From assembly GCA_003695725.1 (NCBI GenBank), contig RFHX01000289.1, forward strand, positions 1 to 6,032: a stretch of DNA of 6,032 nucleotides. The letters run 5' to 3'. The notes under the pieces were generated by a model. It had not been told where the DNA came from, did not search any database, and saw only the letters and a list, made by a program, of their open reading frames with translations. Positions 1-6,032 of the stretch are shown here, piece by piece. Within the stretch, counting starts at the first letter, position 1, and each line of letters begins with the position of its first letter. Source of the DNA: Candidatus Schekmanbacteria bacterium (GTDB taxonomy: Bacteria; Schekmanbacteria; GWA2-38-11; J061). Position numbers and translations under genes: made by a program.

Positions 1-990
1 GATTTAATGTCCGAATCATTTAAGGAATCTTATAGAGTTCTAAAAGATAATGGGATTATGGTAATTATATTTGCACATAAATCTACTGCTGCATGGGAAA
101 CGCTCATCAATAGTTTATTAAATGCAAATTTAGTTGTTACTGCCTCTTGGCCTATTAGTACAGAAAGTGCAACTAGGATTAGAGCTCAAAAAAGTGCTGC
201 TTTAGCTTCATCAATAACCATCGTCTGCAGGAAGCGCAAATCTGAGGAAGAAGGCTATTTTAGTGAGGTTAAGGAAGAGCTTAAGAAGAAGATTAAAGCT
301 AAGCTTGATCAGTTCTGGTCTCAGGGTATCAGAGGAGCTGATTTTTTTATCTCGGCTATTGGTCCTGCTGTTGAAGTCTTTGGAAAATACAAGAGAGTTA
401 TGAAACTTTCTGGTGAGGAAGTTTCTGTTGCTGGATTGTTGGACTTAGTTAGGGAGATTGTTACGGATTATTCTTTGGAGAAGATTCTTCATGGTAGGCA
501 TATGGGTAAGGTTGATGAGCAGACAAGGTTCTACTTGCTATGGCGATGGGCTTATGATGACAATGATGTTCCTTATGATGATGCTAGAAAGCTTGCTCAG
601 GCTTTGGGTACTGAGGCTGATGAGCTTCTTAATAAAAAGGACATGTTGGAAAAGAAGGGCGATAAGGTTAATCTTATGGAGCCTTGGCAGAGGAAGAAGA
701 ATGCTCATCTTGGCGAGCCGAAAGGAGGCATTCCTGCTCCTATGATTGATGTTATTCACAAGGCTTGTTTGTTGTGGGAGAAGGGCAACAAACAGGAGTT
801 GTCTGAGTTCATTGAGAATTCAGGTTATGCTGATGATGATACTATTTGGAATGTTGCACAGGCTATCTCAGAGGTTTTGCCTGATGGAAATAAAGAGAAA
901 CAGCTTATCCAGGGATTGTTAGCAAGTAAACAATCTATTTCAAAAGATGTTTCAAGCAAGCAAGGAAAGCTCGGGGAGTATTTCAGATGA
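1..990 (+). CDS. DUF1156-type adenine-specific DNA methylase, C-terminal part (5' truncated by window edge)
   Basis: This is the C-terminal 329 residues of a large DNA methylase of the DUF1156/COG1743 family, which is predicted to methylate adenine in DNA using S-adenosylmethionine. The frame is open from base 1, so the ATG at 7 is internal and not a start. Visible family features are the methyltransferase-fold segment YRVLKDNGIMVIIFAHK (fragment residues 11-27), the following TAAWETLINSLL helix, an ASWPI strand-turn, the RIRAQKSAALASSI block and a closing IVCRK strand near residue 78. After that comes a long helical C-terminal region with several tryptophans (RFYLLWRWAY, MEPWQRKKN), as I remember for this family. 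The catalytic (D/N)PPY motif, the zinc ribbon and the N-terminal DUF1156 region lie upstream and cannot be checked. Its stop overlaps the next start by four bases. Codon use changes within the gene: from about base 240 lysine is mostly AAG and glutamate mostly GAG, unlike its first 240 bases and the genes downstream. Family assignment is by recognition; membership of a defence locus is inferred from the DUF499 gene nearby. Confidence 0.88.
   Translation, partial: DLMSESFKESYRVLKDNGIMVIIFAHKSTAAWETLINSLLNANLVVTASWPISTESATRIRAQKSAALASSITIVCRKRKSEEEGYFSEVKEELKKKIKAKLDQFWSQGIRGADFFISAIGPAVEVFGKYKRVMKLSGEEVSVAGLLDLVREIVTDYSLEKILHGRHMGKVDEQTRFYLLWRWAYDDNDVPYDDARKLAQALGTEADELLNKKDMLEKKGDKVNLMEPWQRKKNAHLGEPKGGIPAPMIDVIHKACLLWEKGNKQELSEFIENSGYADDDTIWNVAQAISEVLPDGNKEKQLIQGLLASKQSISKDVSSKQGKLGEYFR
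973..978 (+). promoter_or_regulatory. Ribosome binding site for the coiled-coil gene
   Basis: GGGGAG lies eight bases before the ATG at 987, inside the end of the methylase gene. Together with the ATGA stop/start overlap at 987-990 it supports both the start choice and translational coupling to the methylase. Confidence 0.6.
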
Positions 991-1991
991 ATAAGGAAGA
1001 AAGAAACAAGATTTTGATTGAATTATACCAAAAATGGATTCAGCCTAGATTGGATTCTCCTAGTTTTCCTCCTCTTTCAGAAGAAGATATCCTTAAGACA
1101 AGAGCTAAAAAAGAGTATAAAGAGCGATACGAAAAAGAGAGAGAACAGTATAAAGATTATTCAGACAAAGAATTTGACAAATATTTTAAGAAGAAGTATG
1201 GCTTGCCTCCTGAAAGTTTGATTTCTCAAAAAGGTTGGTTTTTAATATCTGATGCTAAAGAAAAAGATGTTTCTAATATTCATTATTCTTTTGGATTTGA
1301 AGAAACTAATGATTCTTATTGGGTGGAAATAGCTTTGAATTCTGTTGCATCTGTTGAGCAATTTCTCTCAATGAATGACAGAGAAATAAAGGAATTCTTC
1401 AAATTATGTAAAAATAAGCCTCCAAGGATGGTATTGACGCTAACTAAGAAGACCAAGACCAATTTTGCAGGCTCAACAAATCACGAATTGTTATTTGAAA
1501 AAGAAATGTGCAAACTAACTGAACAGGATATTAAGATGGTTCGAATTAAGGCAAACGAAATCAATAATTTAAAAGATCCTTTGATCAAACCTTTTATCGG
1601 TCTGTGCGTTGTAAATTATGTGAGTAAAGAAGAATTAGCCGATAATTTTTCCAAGATGGAGGATGTATTTGAATTTATTAAAAGTCTCATTCCAAGACAA
1701 CAAAGATATAAGAATACGCTTAGGGAAGAACACCAACTTGAAAAAAGACTAGAAGAAGTGAAAGCAGAGATAAAGCACAAGACAAAGATTGCAGAGTTTA
1801 TGAAAAATCTTGGAAAATTTGATGATCAAGAGAAACTTGAAAAAAGCATAATGTCTCTTGAACAAGAATTGGAGGAAATAACATCAGCCCTCCAAGAAAA
1901 AAAGGAAATGCTTATTACTCTTGAGAGAGATATGGGAGGTAGAAAAAATGAGTCAACTAAAGCCATGGTTACAAATAGTTCAACCGCATGA
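987..1991 (+). CDS. Unrecognised 334-residue protein with C-terminal coiled coil, in a methylase-ATPase defence operon
   Basis: I do not recognise a family. The start at 987 is supported by the ATGA overlap with the methylase stop and by GGGGAG eight bases upstream. Residues 1-35 are helical with an aromatic/proline patch (YQKWIQPRL, SFPPLSEED). Residues 37-72 are very rich in K, E, R and Y and probably form a helix. Residues 80-225 look like a mixed alpha/beta globular domain (KGWFLIS, YWVEIALNSV, PRMVLTLTKK, PFIGLCVVNYV). Residues 245-272 and 281-315 give two leucine/isoleucine heptad segments split by KNLGKFDD, which suggests a helical hairpin or an oligomerising coiled coil. There is no signal peptide, membrane segment, cysteine cluster or nuclease motif. 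The last 14 residues (ESTKAMVTNSSTA end) are encoded in the overlap with the DUF499 gene. From its place between methylase and ATPase it may be an adaptor or scaffold, or a diverged counterpart of the DUF3780 protein seen in related loci; I cannot confirm that similarity. Confidence 0.8.
   Translation: MNKEERNKILIELYQKWIQPRLDSPSFPPLSEEDILKTRAKKEYKERYEKEREQYKDYSDKEFDKYFKKKYGLPPESLISQKGWFLISDAKEKDVSNIHYSFGFEETNDSYWVEIALNSVASVEQFLSMNDREIKEFFKLCKNKPPRMVLTLTKKTKTNFAGSTNHELLFEKEMCKLTEQDIKMVRIKANEINNLKDPLIKPFIGLCVVNYVSKEELADNFSKMEDVFEFIKSLIPRQQRYKNTLREEHQLEKRLEEVKAEIKHKTKIAEFMKNLGKFDDQEKLEKSIMSLEQELEEITSALQEKKEMLITLERDMGGRKNESTKAMVTNSSTA
1934..1940 (+). promoter_or_regulatory. Ribosome binding site that fixes the DUF499 start
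   Basis: GGGAGGT, a near-consensus Shine-Dalgarno sequence, sits seven bases before the ATG at 1948. It lies within the coding sequence of the upstream gene (its MGGRK codons). It makes 1948 the preferred start over the in-frame TTG at 1921, which would add nine residues and has no comparable site. Confidence 0.8.
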
Positions 1992-4701
1992 AGACATCCG
2001 CAAAGGAGATTTTGATGAATCTGTCTTTGCAGCAGATTTAGGAGAAGTTAGACAAGGAAGAGGTGCTTTGGATTATCGTGATCCAGCGCTATTCTTCAAA
2101 AAGACGTTTTTTACAAAAGGAATAAAATCTATGATTAAAGATGTTCTTAATCGTCTGCATGGTAAGAAAGGCGAACCAGTCATACAATTAACTACTCCTT
2201 TTGGTGGCGGAAAGACTCATACACTCCTCTCTATCTATCACATCATAGAAAACCGGAAGATAGCTGAGAAAAACAAGAGCATTAAAGAAATACTAAATGA
2301 AAACAAAATAAGTTCTATTCCAGAAGCACGAGTGGCCACAATTGTCGGAACTGCAATTGATCCTACTCAAGGAAGAAAAACGGTTGATAACTGCCATATT
2401 AAAACTATCTGGGGGGAATTAGCATATCAGCTTGGAGGAAAAGAATTATTCAAAAAAGTTGAGGAAAGCGATAAGAACAGGGTTCCTCCAGGAACTGATC
2501 TGCTGGGAAAAATTCTAGCAGATGGTAAAGCAAACCTTATTTTATTAGACGAAGTCTTGCAATACTTATTGAAAGCTCAGGCTATTAAGGTAGGCTCAGG
2601 AAATCTCTCTGGCCAAACACTTGCTTTCTTCCAAGAGCTTTCTGTTGCCGTAGCTAACAGTAAGAGTTCACAACTCATTGTTACTCTTCCAAGCAGTGAG
2701 ATGGAACATTATGATGAAAGCGGTGAGAAATTATATCTTAAGCTTAAGAAAATATTTGGAAGAGTAGAAAGCATAAGAACTCCTGTAGAAGGAGAAGAGA
2801 TTTACGAAATTATTCGCAGAAGACTATTTGAAGAGATCAGAGATCAGAGAGCTGTAGAAAATATTTGCGAAGAATATTTTAAACTTTATAACAAGCACTC
2901 AGAAGATCTACCAAGAAGCGTGAGAGATGCAAGCTATAAGCGTTTAATGATTAGAGCATATCCATTCCACCCCGAGATCATAGATATTTTCTACAAAAAA
3001 TGGGGAACCATCCCCAACTTTCAAAGAACGAGGGGCGTTCTTAGGCTTCTAGCTTTGATTGTAGAAGACTTATGCAAACATAAAAACCCAAATGCTATCA
3101 TCTTACCATCTGACATAAATTTAGGGAACCAAGATATAAGAAATGAGCTTATTAAATTTACAGAAAACAGATTTGAAAGTGTTATCGCTGATGACATATC
3201 AGGACCAAACTCTAAAGCTCCACAGATTGATAGAGAATTGGGCAGCGAATATTTAAAATTTCACGTTGCCGAAGGATTAGCAACAACTATTTTCTTGTCT
3301 TCATTTAGTGGGAAAGGAGGCTCATCAGGAGTCACTGAAGCAATGTTAAGATTATCTGTTCTGAATCCGGAGATGACTCCTGCAATCATTGCAGAAGCTC
3401 TTAATAGGCTTGAAAGAAAGCTCTTTTATTTACAGGTAGATAAGTCAAAAGGCACCTATAAGTTCACAGCACAGCCAAATTTGAACAAAATCCTAGTTGA
3501 TAAAGAAGAATCTGTTAGCAGGGATGATGCTATAGAATTAGCGCAACAGAAATTGTGGGATATGATTGGTGAGAAATTTCCAAAGAAATACAAACACCCT
3601 CAAGAAAATAGAGATGTTGCAGACATACCAACATTAAGTCTTATTGTGCTGGATTTAGCAAAGACAAAAGGAAAAGAAACGTGGAAAAAGACAAAAGAGT
3701 TTATCCTTGACATTCTGAACAATAATGGCTCTAAGCATAGAACTTTCAGAAACGTTCTTGTATTTTTAGTTCCTGATGAAGATCATCAAGAGCAACTGAT
3801 TAGGTTAGTAAAGAGATACATGGCTTTACAACTAATAGAAAAAGACAGAGACCTGAATAAGAATCTTTCTGATGAAAGCAGAGAAGAACTTAACTTAAAG
3901 ATAAAGAGAACAGAGTCTGACATACCACAAGCAATAGCATCAACATATAGACACATCGTGATTTCTGGAGACAGAAAAGATTTAAAAGAATTTGATATGG
4001 GACAAGTTTACATAACGAATGCTAATCAGATCAGTAATCAAGTTTGGAATATTTTAAGGGACCAAGAACAACTTCTCGAAAGGATAGACCCAAATCTGTT
4101 TATTAGTCAAAGATGGTCTTTGTGGCCAGAGAAAAAGAACCTCTTGAATGTAAAGAAATTAGCTGAGTACTTCACACAATACACATATTTACCTATGCTT
4201 GCAAGTGAAGAGGTAATCAGACAAGCAATAGCTGACGGCGTAGCAAGAGGATTATTTGCTTATGCAACAGGACGTGAAAAAGAGTTTGATAGTGTTTATT
4301 ACAAAGAATCACTGCCCACCATGAACATCCTTCTAACAGAAGATTCATGGCTATTAAAACCAGACTATGCAAAGAAATTCATAAAACAACCAGAAACAAT
4401 TCCAGAAGAAAAAGAAACATATGAGGAAAAGAAAGAAACATCTCAAGAACCACGAAAGATAATAACGCAAGAAGGAATAAAGAAACTAAAACAGATAAAA
4501 CTAAATGTTGAGGGAATGGAATGGGAAAACTGGAATGATTTCTTCAGAGAAGTTATTGAACCATTAACTAACGAAGGTGCTGATGTAAAAATCTCATTAA
4601 AAATAAGTGCAGAATCAGATGAAGGAATAAACGAAGATACTGTCGAACTCAAAATAAAAGAATCATTACAACAAAGGAATCTAAAACATTATTTTGAATA
4701 A
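1948..4701 (+). CDS. DUF499-family P-loop ATPase (COG1483-like), 917 residues
   Basis: This is a predicted cytoplasmic AAA+-like ATPase of the DUF499 family, the usual partner of DUF1156 methylases in predicted phage-defence loci. Numbered from the ATG at 1948, the Walker A motif is PFGGGKTH (residues 84-91) and Walker B is LILLDE (197-202). A sensor-like strand QLIVTLPSS lies at 242-250, followed by GRVESIRTP (271-279), whose arginines could act in trans, and then the EEIYEIIRRRLFEE helix. The middle holds a helical region with FHPEIIDIFYKKW and RTRGVLRLL, then SFSGKGGSSG and a winged-helix-like stretch. The C-terminal part has LFISQRWSLWPEKKNLLNVKKL, of which the WPE segment recurs in the family. 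An E/K-rich linker at about 817-840 contains an imperfect seven-residue repeat. A terminal domain follows (WENWNDFFREVIEPL, then acidic beta strands to 917). Length and domain order fit an intact full-length member. It overlaps the preceding gene by 44 bases and is probably translationally coupled to it. The exact biochemical role of DUF499 is not something the sequence shows. Confidence 0.92.
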   Translation: MSQLKPWLQIVQPHEDIRKGDFDESVFAADLGEVRQGRGALDYRDPALFFKKTFFTKGIKSMIKDVLNRLHGKKGEPVIQLTTPFGGGKTHTLLSIYHIIENRKIAEKNKSIKEILNENKISSIPEARVATIVGTAIDPTQGRKTVDNCHIKTIWGELAYQLGGKELFKKVEESDKNRVPPGTDLLGKILADGKANLILLDEVLQYLLKAQAIKVGSGNLSGQTLAFFQELSVAVANSKSSQLIVTLPSSEMEHYDESGEKLYLKLKKIFGRVESIRTPVEGEEIYEIIRRRLFEEIRDQRAVENICEEYFKLYNKHSEDLPRSVRDASYKRLMIRAYPFHPEIIDIFYKKWGTIPNFQRTRGVLRLLALIVEDLCKHKNPNAIILPSDINLGNQDIRNELIKFTENRFESVIADDISGPNSKAPQIDRELGSEYLKFHVAEGLATTIFLSSFSGKGGSSGVTEAMLRLSVLNPEMTPAIIAEALNRLERKLFYLQVDKSKGTYKFTAQPNLNKILVDKEESVSRDDAIELAQQKLWDMIGEKFPKKYKHPQENRDVADIPTLSLIVLDLAKTKGKETWKKTKEFILDILNNNGSKHRTFRNVLVFLVPDEDHQEQLIRLVKRYMALQLIEKDRDLNKNLSDESREELNLKIKRTESDIPQAIASTYRHIVISGDRKDLKEFDMGQVYITNANQISNQVWNILRDQEQLLERIDPNLFISQRWSLWPEKKNLLNVKKLAEYFTQYTYLPMLASEEVIRQAIADGVARGLFAYATGREKEFDSVYYKESLPTMNILLTEDSWLLKPDYAKKFIKQPETIPEEKETYEEKKETSQEPRKIITQEGIKKLKQIKLNVEGMEWENWNDFFREVIEPLTNEGADVKISLKISAESDEGINEDTVELKIKESLQQRNLKHYFE
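4404..4445 (+). repeat. Imperfect 21-bp tandem repeat in the DUF499 linker
   Basis: Two neighbouring 21-base units encode EEKETYE and EKKETSQ. The ten bases AAAGAAACAT recur exactly at 4411-4420 and 4432-4441. The repeat lies in the charged linker before the C-terminal domain and probably changes only linker length. Confidence 0.5.
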
Positions 4702-4730
4702 TTGAAAAATGAACACAAATATTTACAAAA

Positions 4731-4736
4731 AGGTGG
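4731..4736 (+). promoter_or_regulatory. Ribosome binding site that fixes the ASCH start
   Basis: AGGTGG lies four bases before the ATG at 4741. It favours this start over the in-frame TTG at 4702, which directly abuts the DUF499 stop. The shorter product also begins exactly where the ASCH fold begins (AFALSLRQPW). Confidence 0.65.
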
Positions 4737-4740
4737 AATA

Positions 4741-5121
4741 ATGGCTTTTGCATTATCATTAAGGCAACCTTGGGCCGAGTTAATACTTCAAGGAAAGAAG
4801 ACTATTGAAACTAGGCGTTGGGATACTGACTTTAGAGGGGAATTTTTTATTCATGCTTCTAAAACAATAGATAAAGAAGCATGTAATGAATTTGGTATTG
4901 ATCCCTCTTCTTTAGCAGTTGGTGCTATTGTCGGTAAAGCGACAATAGTTGATGTTAAAGAATATTACACAAAAGACCAGTTTATGAAAGATAATTCTAA
5001 ACACTTAGCTGGATTTTATGGATTCATGCGTCCAATGTTTGGATTTATTTTAGAAGATATAGAGCGAATAAAACCGATTCCTCAGAAAGGTGCATTAAAA
5101 TTTTTTGAGGTGAATTTATAA
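4741..5121 (+). CDS. ASCH-domain protein, 126 residues
   Basis: This is a single-domain ASCH protein (PUA-like beta barrel). The family binds RNA, nucleosides or modified bases, and its best-studied small bacterial member, E. coli YqfB, is an N4-acetylcytidine amidohydrolase. The start at 4741 gives MAFALSLRQPWAELIL, the first family strand and helix. The core motif GKKTIETRRW is at residues 18-27, with K20, E23 and R25 in the positions typical of the domain. FRGEFFIHASK (31-41) is the next strand pair, VGAIVGKATIVDV (60-72) a later strand, and the barrel closes with GFILEDIERIKPIPQKG (101-117) and FFEVNL. The residue aligning with the catalytic threonine of YqfB, as I recall it, is glutamate here, so the same reaction should not be assumed. 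The gene begins 39 bases after the DUF499 stop with no terminator between, so it is probably cotranscribed. A link to reading or processing modified bases is attractive beside a methylase, but is inference. Confidence 0.9.
   Translation: MAFALSLRQPWAELILQGKKTIETRRWDTDFRGEFFIHASKTIDKEACNEFGIDPSSLAVGAIVGKATIVDVKEYYTKDQFMKDNSKHLAGFYGFMRPMFGFILEDIERIKPIPQKGALKFFEVNL
4925..4948. repeat. Perfect 9-bp inverted repeat with 6-base loop inside the ASCH gene
   Basis: CTATTGTCG (4925-4933) and its exact reverse complement CGACAATAG (4940-4948) flank the loop GTAAAG. The arms fall in the codons for AIVGKATIV. The stem is mid-gene and has no U tract, so it is not a terminator. Confidence 0.55.
5107..5113 (+). 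promoter_or_regulatory. Ribosome binding site for the last gene
   Basis: GAGGTGA is a strong Shine-Dalgarno match nine bases before the ATG at 5123, inside the last codons of the ASCH gene. It is the best single reason to accept 5123 as a real start. Confidence 0.75.
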
Positions 5122-5122
5122 G

Positions 5123-6032
5123 ATGGGCTCACGCACAGGGTCTACATTTAGATCCTTAGCTGGTAAAAAGAGAGGAAGAAATAATTTAAAAAAAATTGGC
5201 GTCTCTATTTCTGCGGGATTGCAGGCTGGAGAAACTGCTGTAATTTCATCAGGAGGTATGATTAGTAATGGTGCTAGTGCTGCTATAAATAGTGGGGAAA
5301 CCTCTGCTGTAACAGCTTTTGTGGCACCTATCGCCGGAGCGGCTGCTTTGGTTGCTAGTAGTAAACCTTCAATGGACATTGTTTATCATACAACAAAATT
5401 AGCTAATTCAGTGTTTCACCATTTATCAAAATTAAGTGGGAAATATCAAACCATAGATCAACATCAAATGGTTTATTCTCTTTTTGTAAAAAGTCCCGTA
5501 GAGTTTCCAGTAAATATTGTTCAAAACATGGTTGTTGATGAAGTATCAGAAGTTGCATGGGCTGATTTAAAGAGTGAGCTTGGACTAAAAACAACAGCCC
5601 ACCAAGATAGAATCGCCAAATTCATAATAGCACAATTGATAGGATTAACTATTAATATGATAAAACAAAAAATCAAAGGAGAAAAAATAGATAAGCATTT
5701 CTTCTATAAAGAAGCAATCGGAACAGCCATAGAATATTGTCTTGACGGATTTATGCAATCCAACGCTGAAAATGATGTCTTATCGTCAAATCCTTCTATT
5801 GCTTATAGCCAAATGCCTACTGAAGCTCAGAAAGTGTGTCAGATAGCAACAAAAGAAACTGTAAAAGAATTAGCAGAACTTATTTATGATGATATTTCCT
5901 CTAAAAAAGAGTTTCCAACTCAATCAAAATTTAACAAGATCATAAAAAGAAGAATGATTGAAAAATTGAATATTGAAGTTGAAGCATCTGAATATGAAAG
6001 AGATAATGATTTTAATAAACAAAGAATAATTA
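5123..6032 (+). CDS. Unrecognised protein, at least 303 residues, 3' end beyond the window
   Basis: An uninterrupted reading frame opens at ATG 5123, one base after the ASCH stop and nine bases after GAGGTGA, and has no stop for 303 codons up to the window edge. I do not recognise the family. The N-terminus is basic (MGSRTGSTFRSLAGKKRGRN, residues 1-20). Residues 26-80 are unusually rich in Gly, Ala and Ser, with two short echoes (GETAVISSG and GETSAVTAF). A hydrophobic small-residue stretch AVTAFVAPIAGAAALVA at 62-78 could be a membrane or packing helix. From about 85 the protein looks soluble and mostly helical (SVFHHLSKLSGKYQ, EVAWADLKSEL, FIIAQLIGLTINMIKQ near 165-180), becoming lysine-rich near the window end (FNKIIKRRMIEKLNIEVEASEYERD). 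The basic start lacks a cleavage-like pattern, so secretion is doubtful. Tight spacing suggests it is in the same operon. It may be a further component of the system, a membrane-acting effector or an unrelated passenger. Confidence 0.8.
   Translation, partial: MGSRTGSTFRSLAGKKRGRNNLKKIGVSISAGLQAGETAVISSGGMISNGASAAINSGETSAVTAFVAPIAGAAALVASSKPSMDIVYHTTKLANSVFHHLSKLSGKYQTIDQHQMVYSLFVKSPVEFPVNIVQNMVVDEVSEVAWADLKSELGLKTTAHQDRIAKFIIAQLIGLTINMIKQKIKGEKIDKHFFYKEAIGTAIEYCLDGFMQSNAENDVLSSNPSIAYSQMPTEAQKVCQIATKETVKELAELIYDDISSKKEFPTQSKFNKIIKRRMIEKLNIEVEASEYERDNDFNKQRII

Noticed and set aside
458-759. Alternative frames on both strands within the methylase gene
   Set aside because: Low-complexity translations that are shadows of the well-supported methylase frame.
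825-845. GAT/ATG-rich short repeats in the methylase C-terminal region
   Set aside because: They encode runs of aspartate in the normal frame; no unit repeats enough to be a microsatellite or CRISPR-like array.
1921-1947. In-frame TTG at 1921 as the start of the DUF499 protein
   Set aside because: It would add nine residues with no ribosome binding site of its own, while the ATG at 1948 has GGGAGGT at ideal spacing.
4688-4702. Inverted repeat ATTATT-TTG-AATAAT at the end of the DUF499 gene, considered as a terminator
   Set aside because: The stem is made only of A and T, too weak to terminate, and is expected by chance in this composition.
4717-4724. AAATATTT palindrome considered as an archaeal TATA box for the ASCH gene
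   Set aside because: It is only 16 bases before the start codon, leaving no room for the Shine-Dalgarno site to be transcribed at normal TATA-to-start spacing.
4702-4740. In-frame TTG at 4702 as the start of the ASCH protein
   Set aside because: The extra 13 residues are not part of the domain, and AGGTGG precedes the ATG at 4741.
4709-4741. Ten-codon mini reading frame (MNTNIYKKVE) whose stop overlaps the ASCH start as TAATG
   Set aside because: No ribosome binding site precedes it and such short frames are expected by chance in AT-rich DNA. A leader peptide remains possible but unsupported.
5116-5594. Minus-strand reading frames at 5116-5379 and 5403-5594
   Set aside because: They lie opposite the continuous plus-strand gene from 5123, have no ribosome binding site, and their residue make-up mirrors the antisense of that gene.

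Overview
The window is an AT-rich stretch in which all five genes lie on the plus strand, packed end to end. The two recognisable large proteins are the end of a DUF1156/COG1743-type adenine-specific DNA methylase and a DUF499/COG1483-type P-loop ATPase. This pairing is known from predicted anti-phage loci, which usually also carry a helicase and sometimes a DUF3780 protein (grouped, as I recall, under names such as HMA, for helicase-methylase-ATPase). The window is therefore best read as the middle and downstream part of a DNA-modification-linked defence operon.

Layout: 1-990 is the C-terminal 329 codons of the methylase, cut by the left window edge. Base 987 starts a 334-residue unrecognised protein with a C-terminal coiled coil, sharing an ATGA with the methylase stop. 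The DUF499 ATPase most likely starts at 1948, inside the end of that gene, and ends at 4701. After 39 bases comes a 126-residue ASCH-domain protein (4741-5121). One base later, behind a strong ribosome binding site, an unrecognised gene opens at 5123 and runs at least 303 codons off the right edge. No stretch over 300 bases lacks a gene. There is no RNA gene, insertion sequence, CRISPR array or convincing internal promoter or terminator.

How the genes may work together (inference): the methylase marks host DNA; the DUF499 protein supplies ATP-driven remodelling or signalling; the coiled-coil protein sits where an adaptor would be expected; the ASCH protein could read or process a modified base or nucleoside; and the last gene, with a small-residue-rich hydrophobic segment, could be an extra component, an effector or an unrelated neighbour. 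The helicase and any nuclease expected for this class are not visible and would have to lie outside the window.

Organism: arginine is written mostly as AGA/AGG, the code is standard, and Shine-Dalgarno sites of the GGAGGT/GAGGTGA type are clear. This fits an AT-rich archaeon (a DPANN-type genome would suit) or an AT-rich bacterium. The sequence alone does not settle which.
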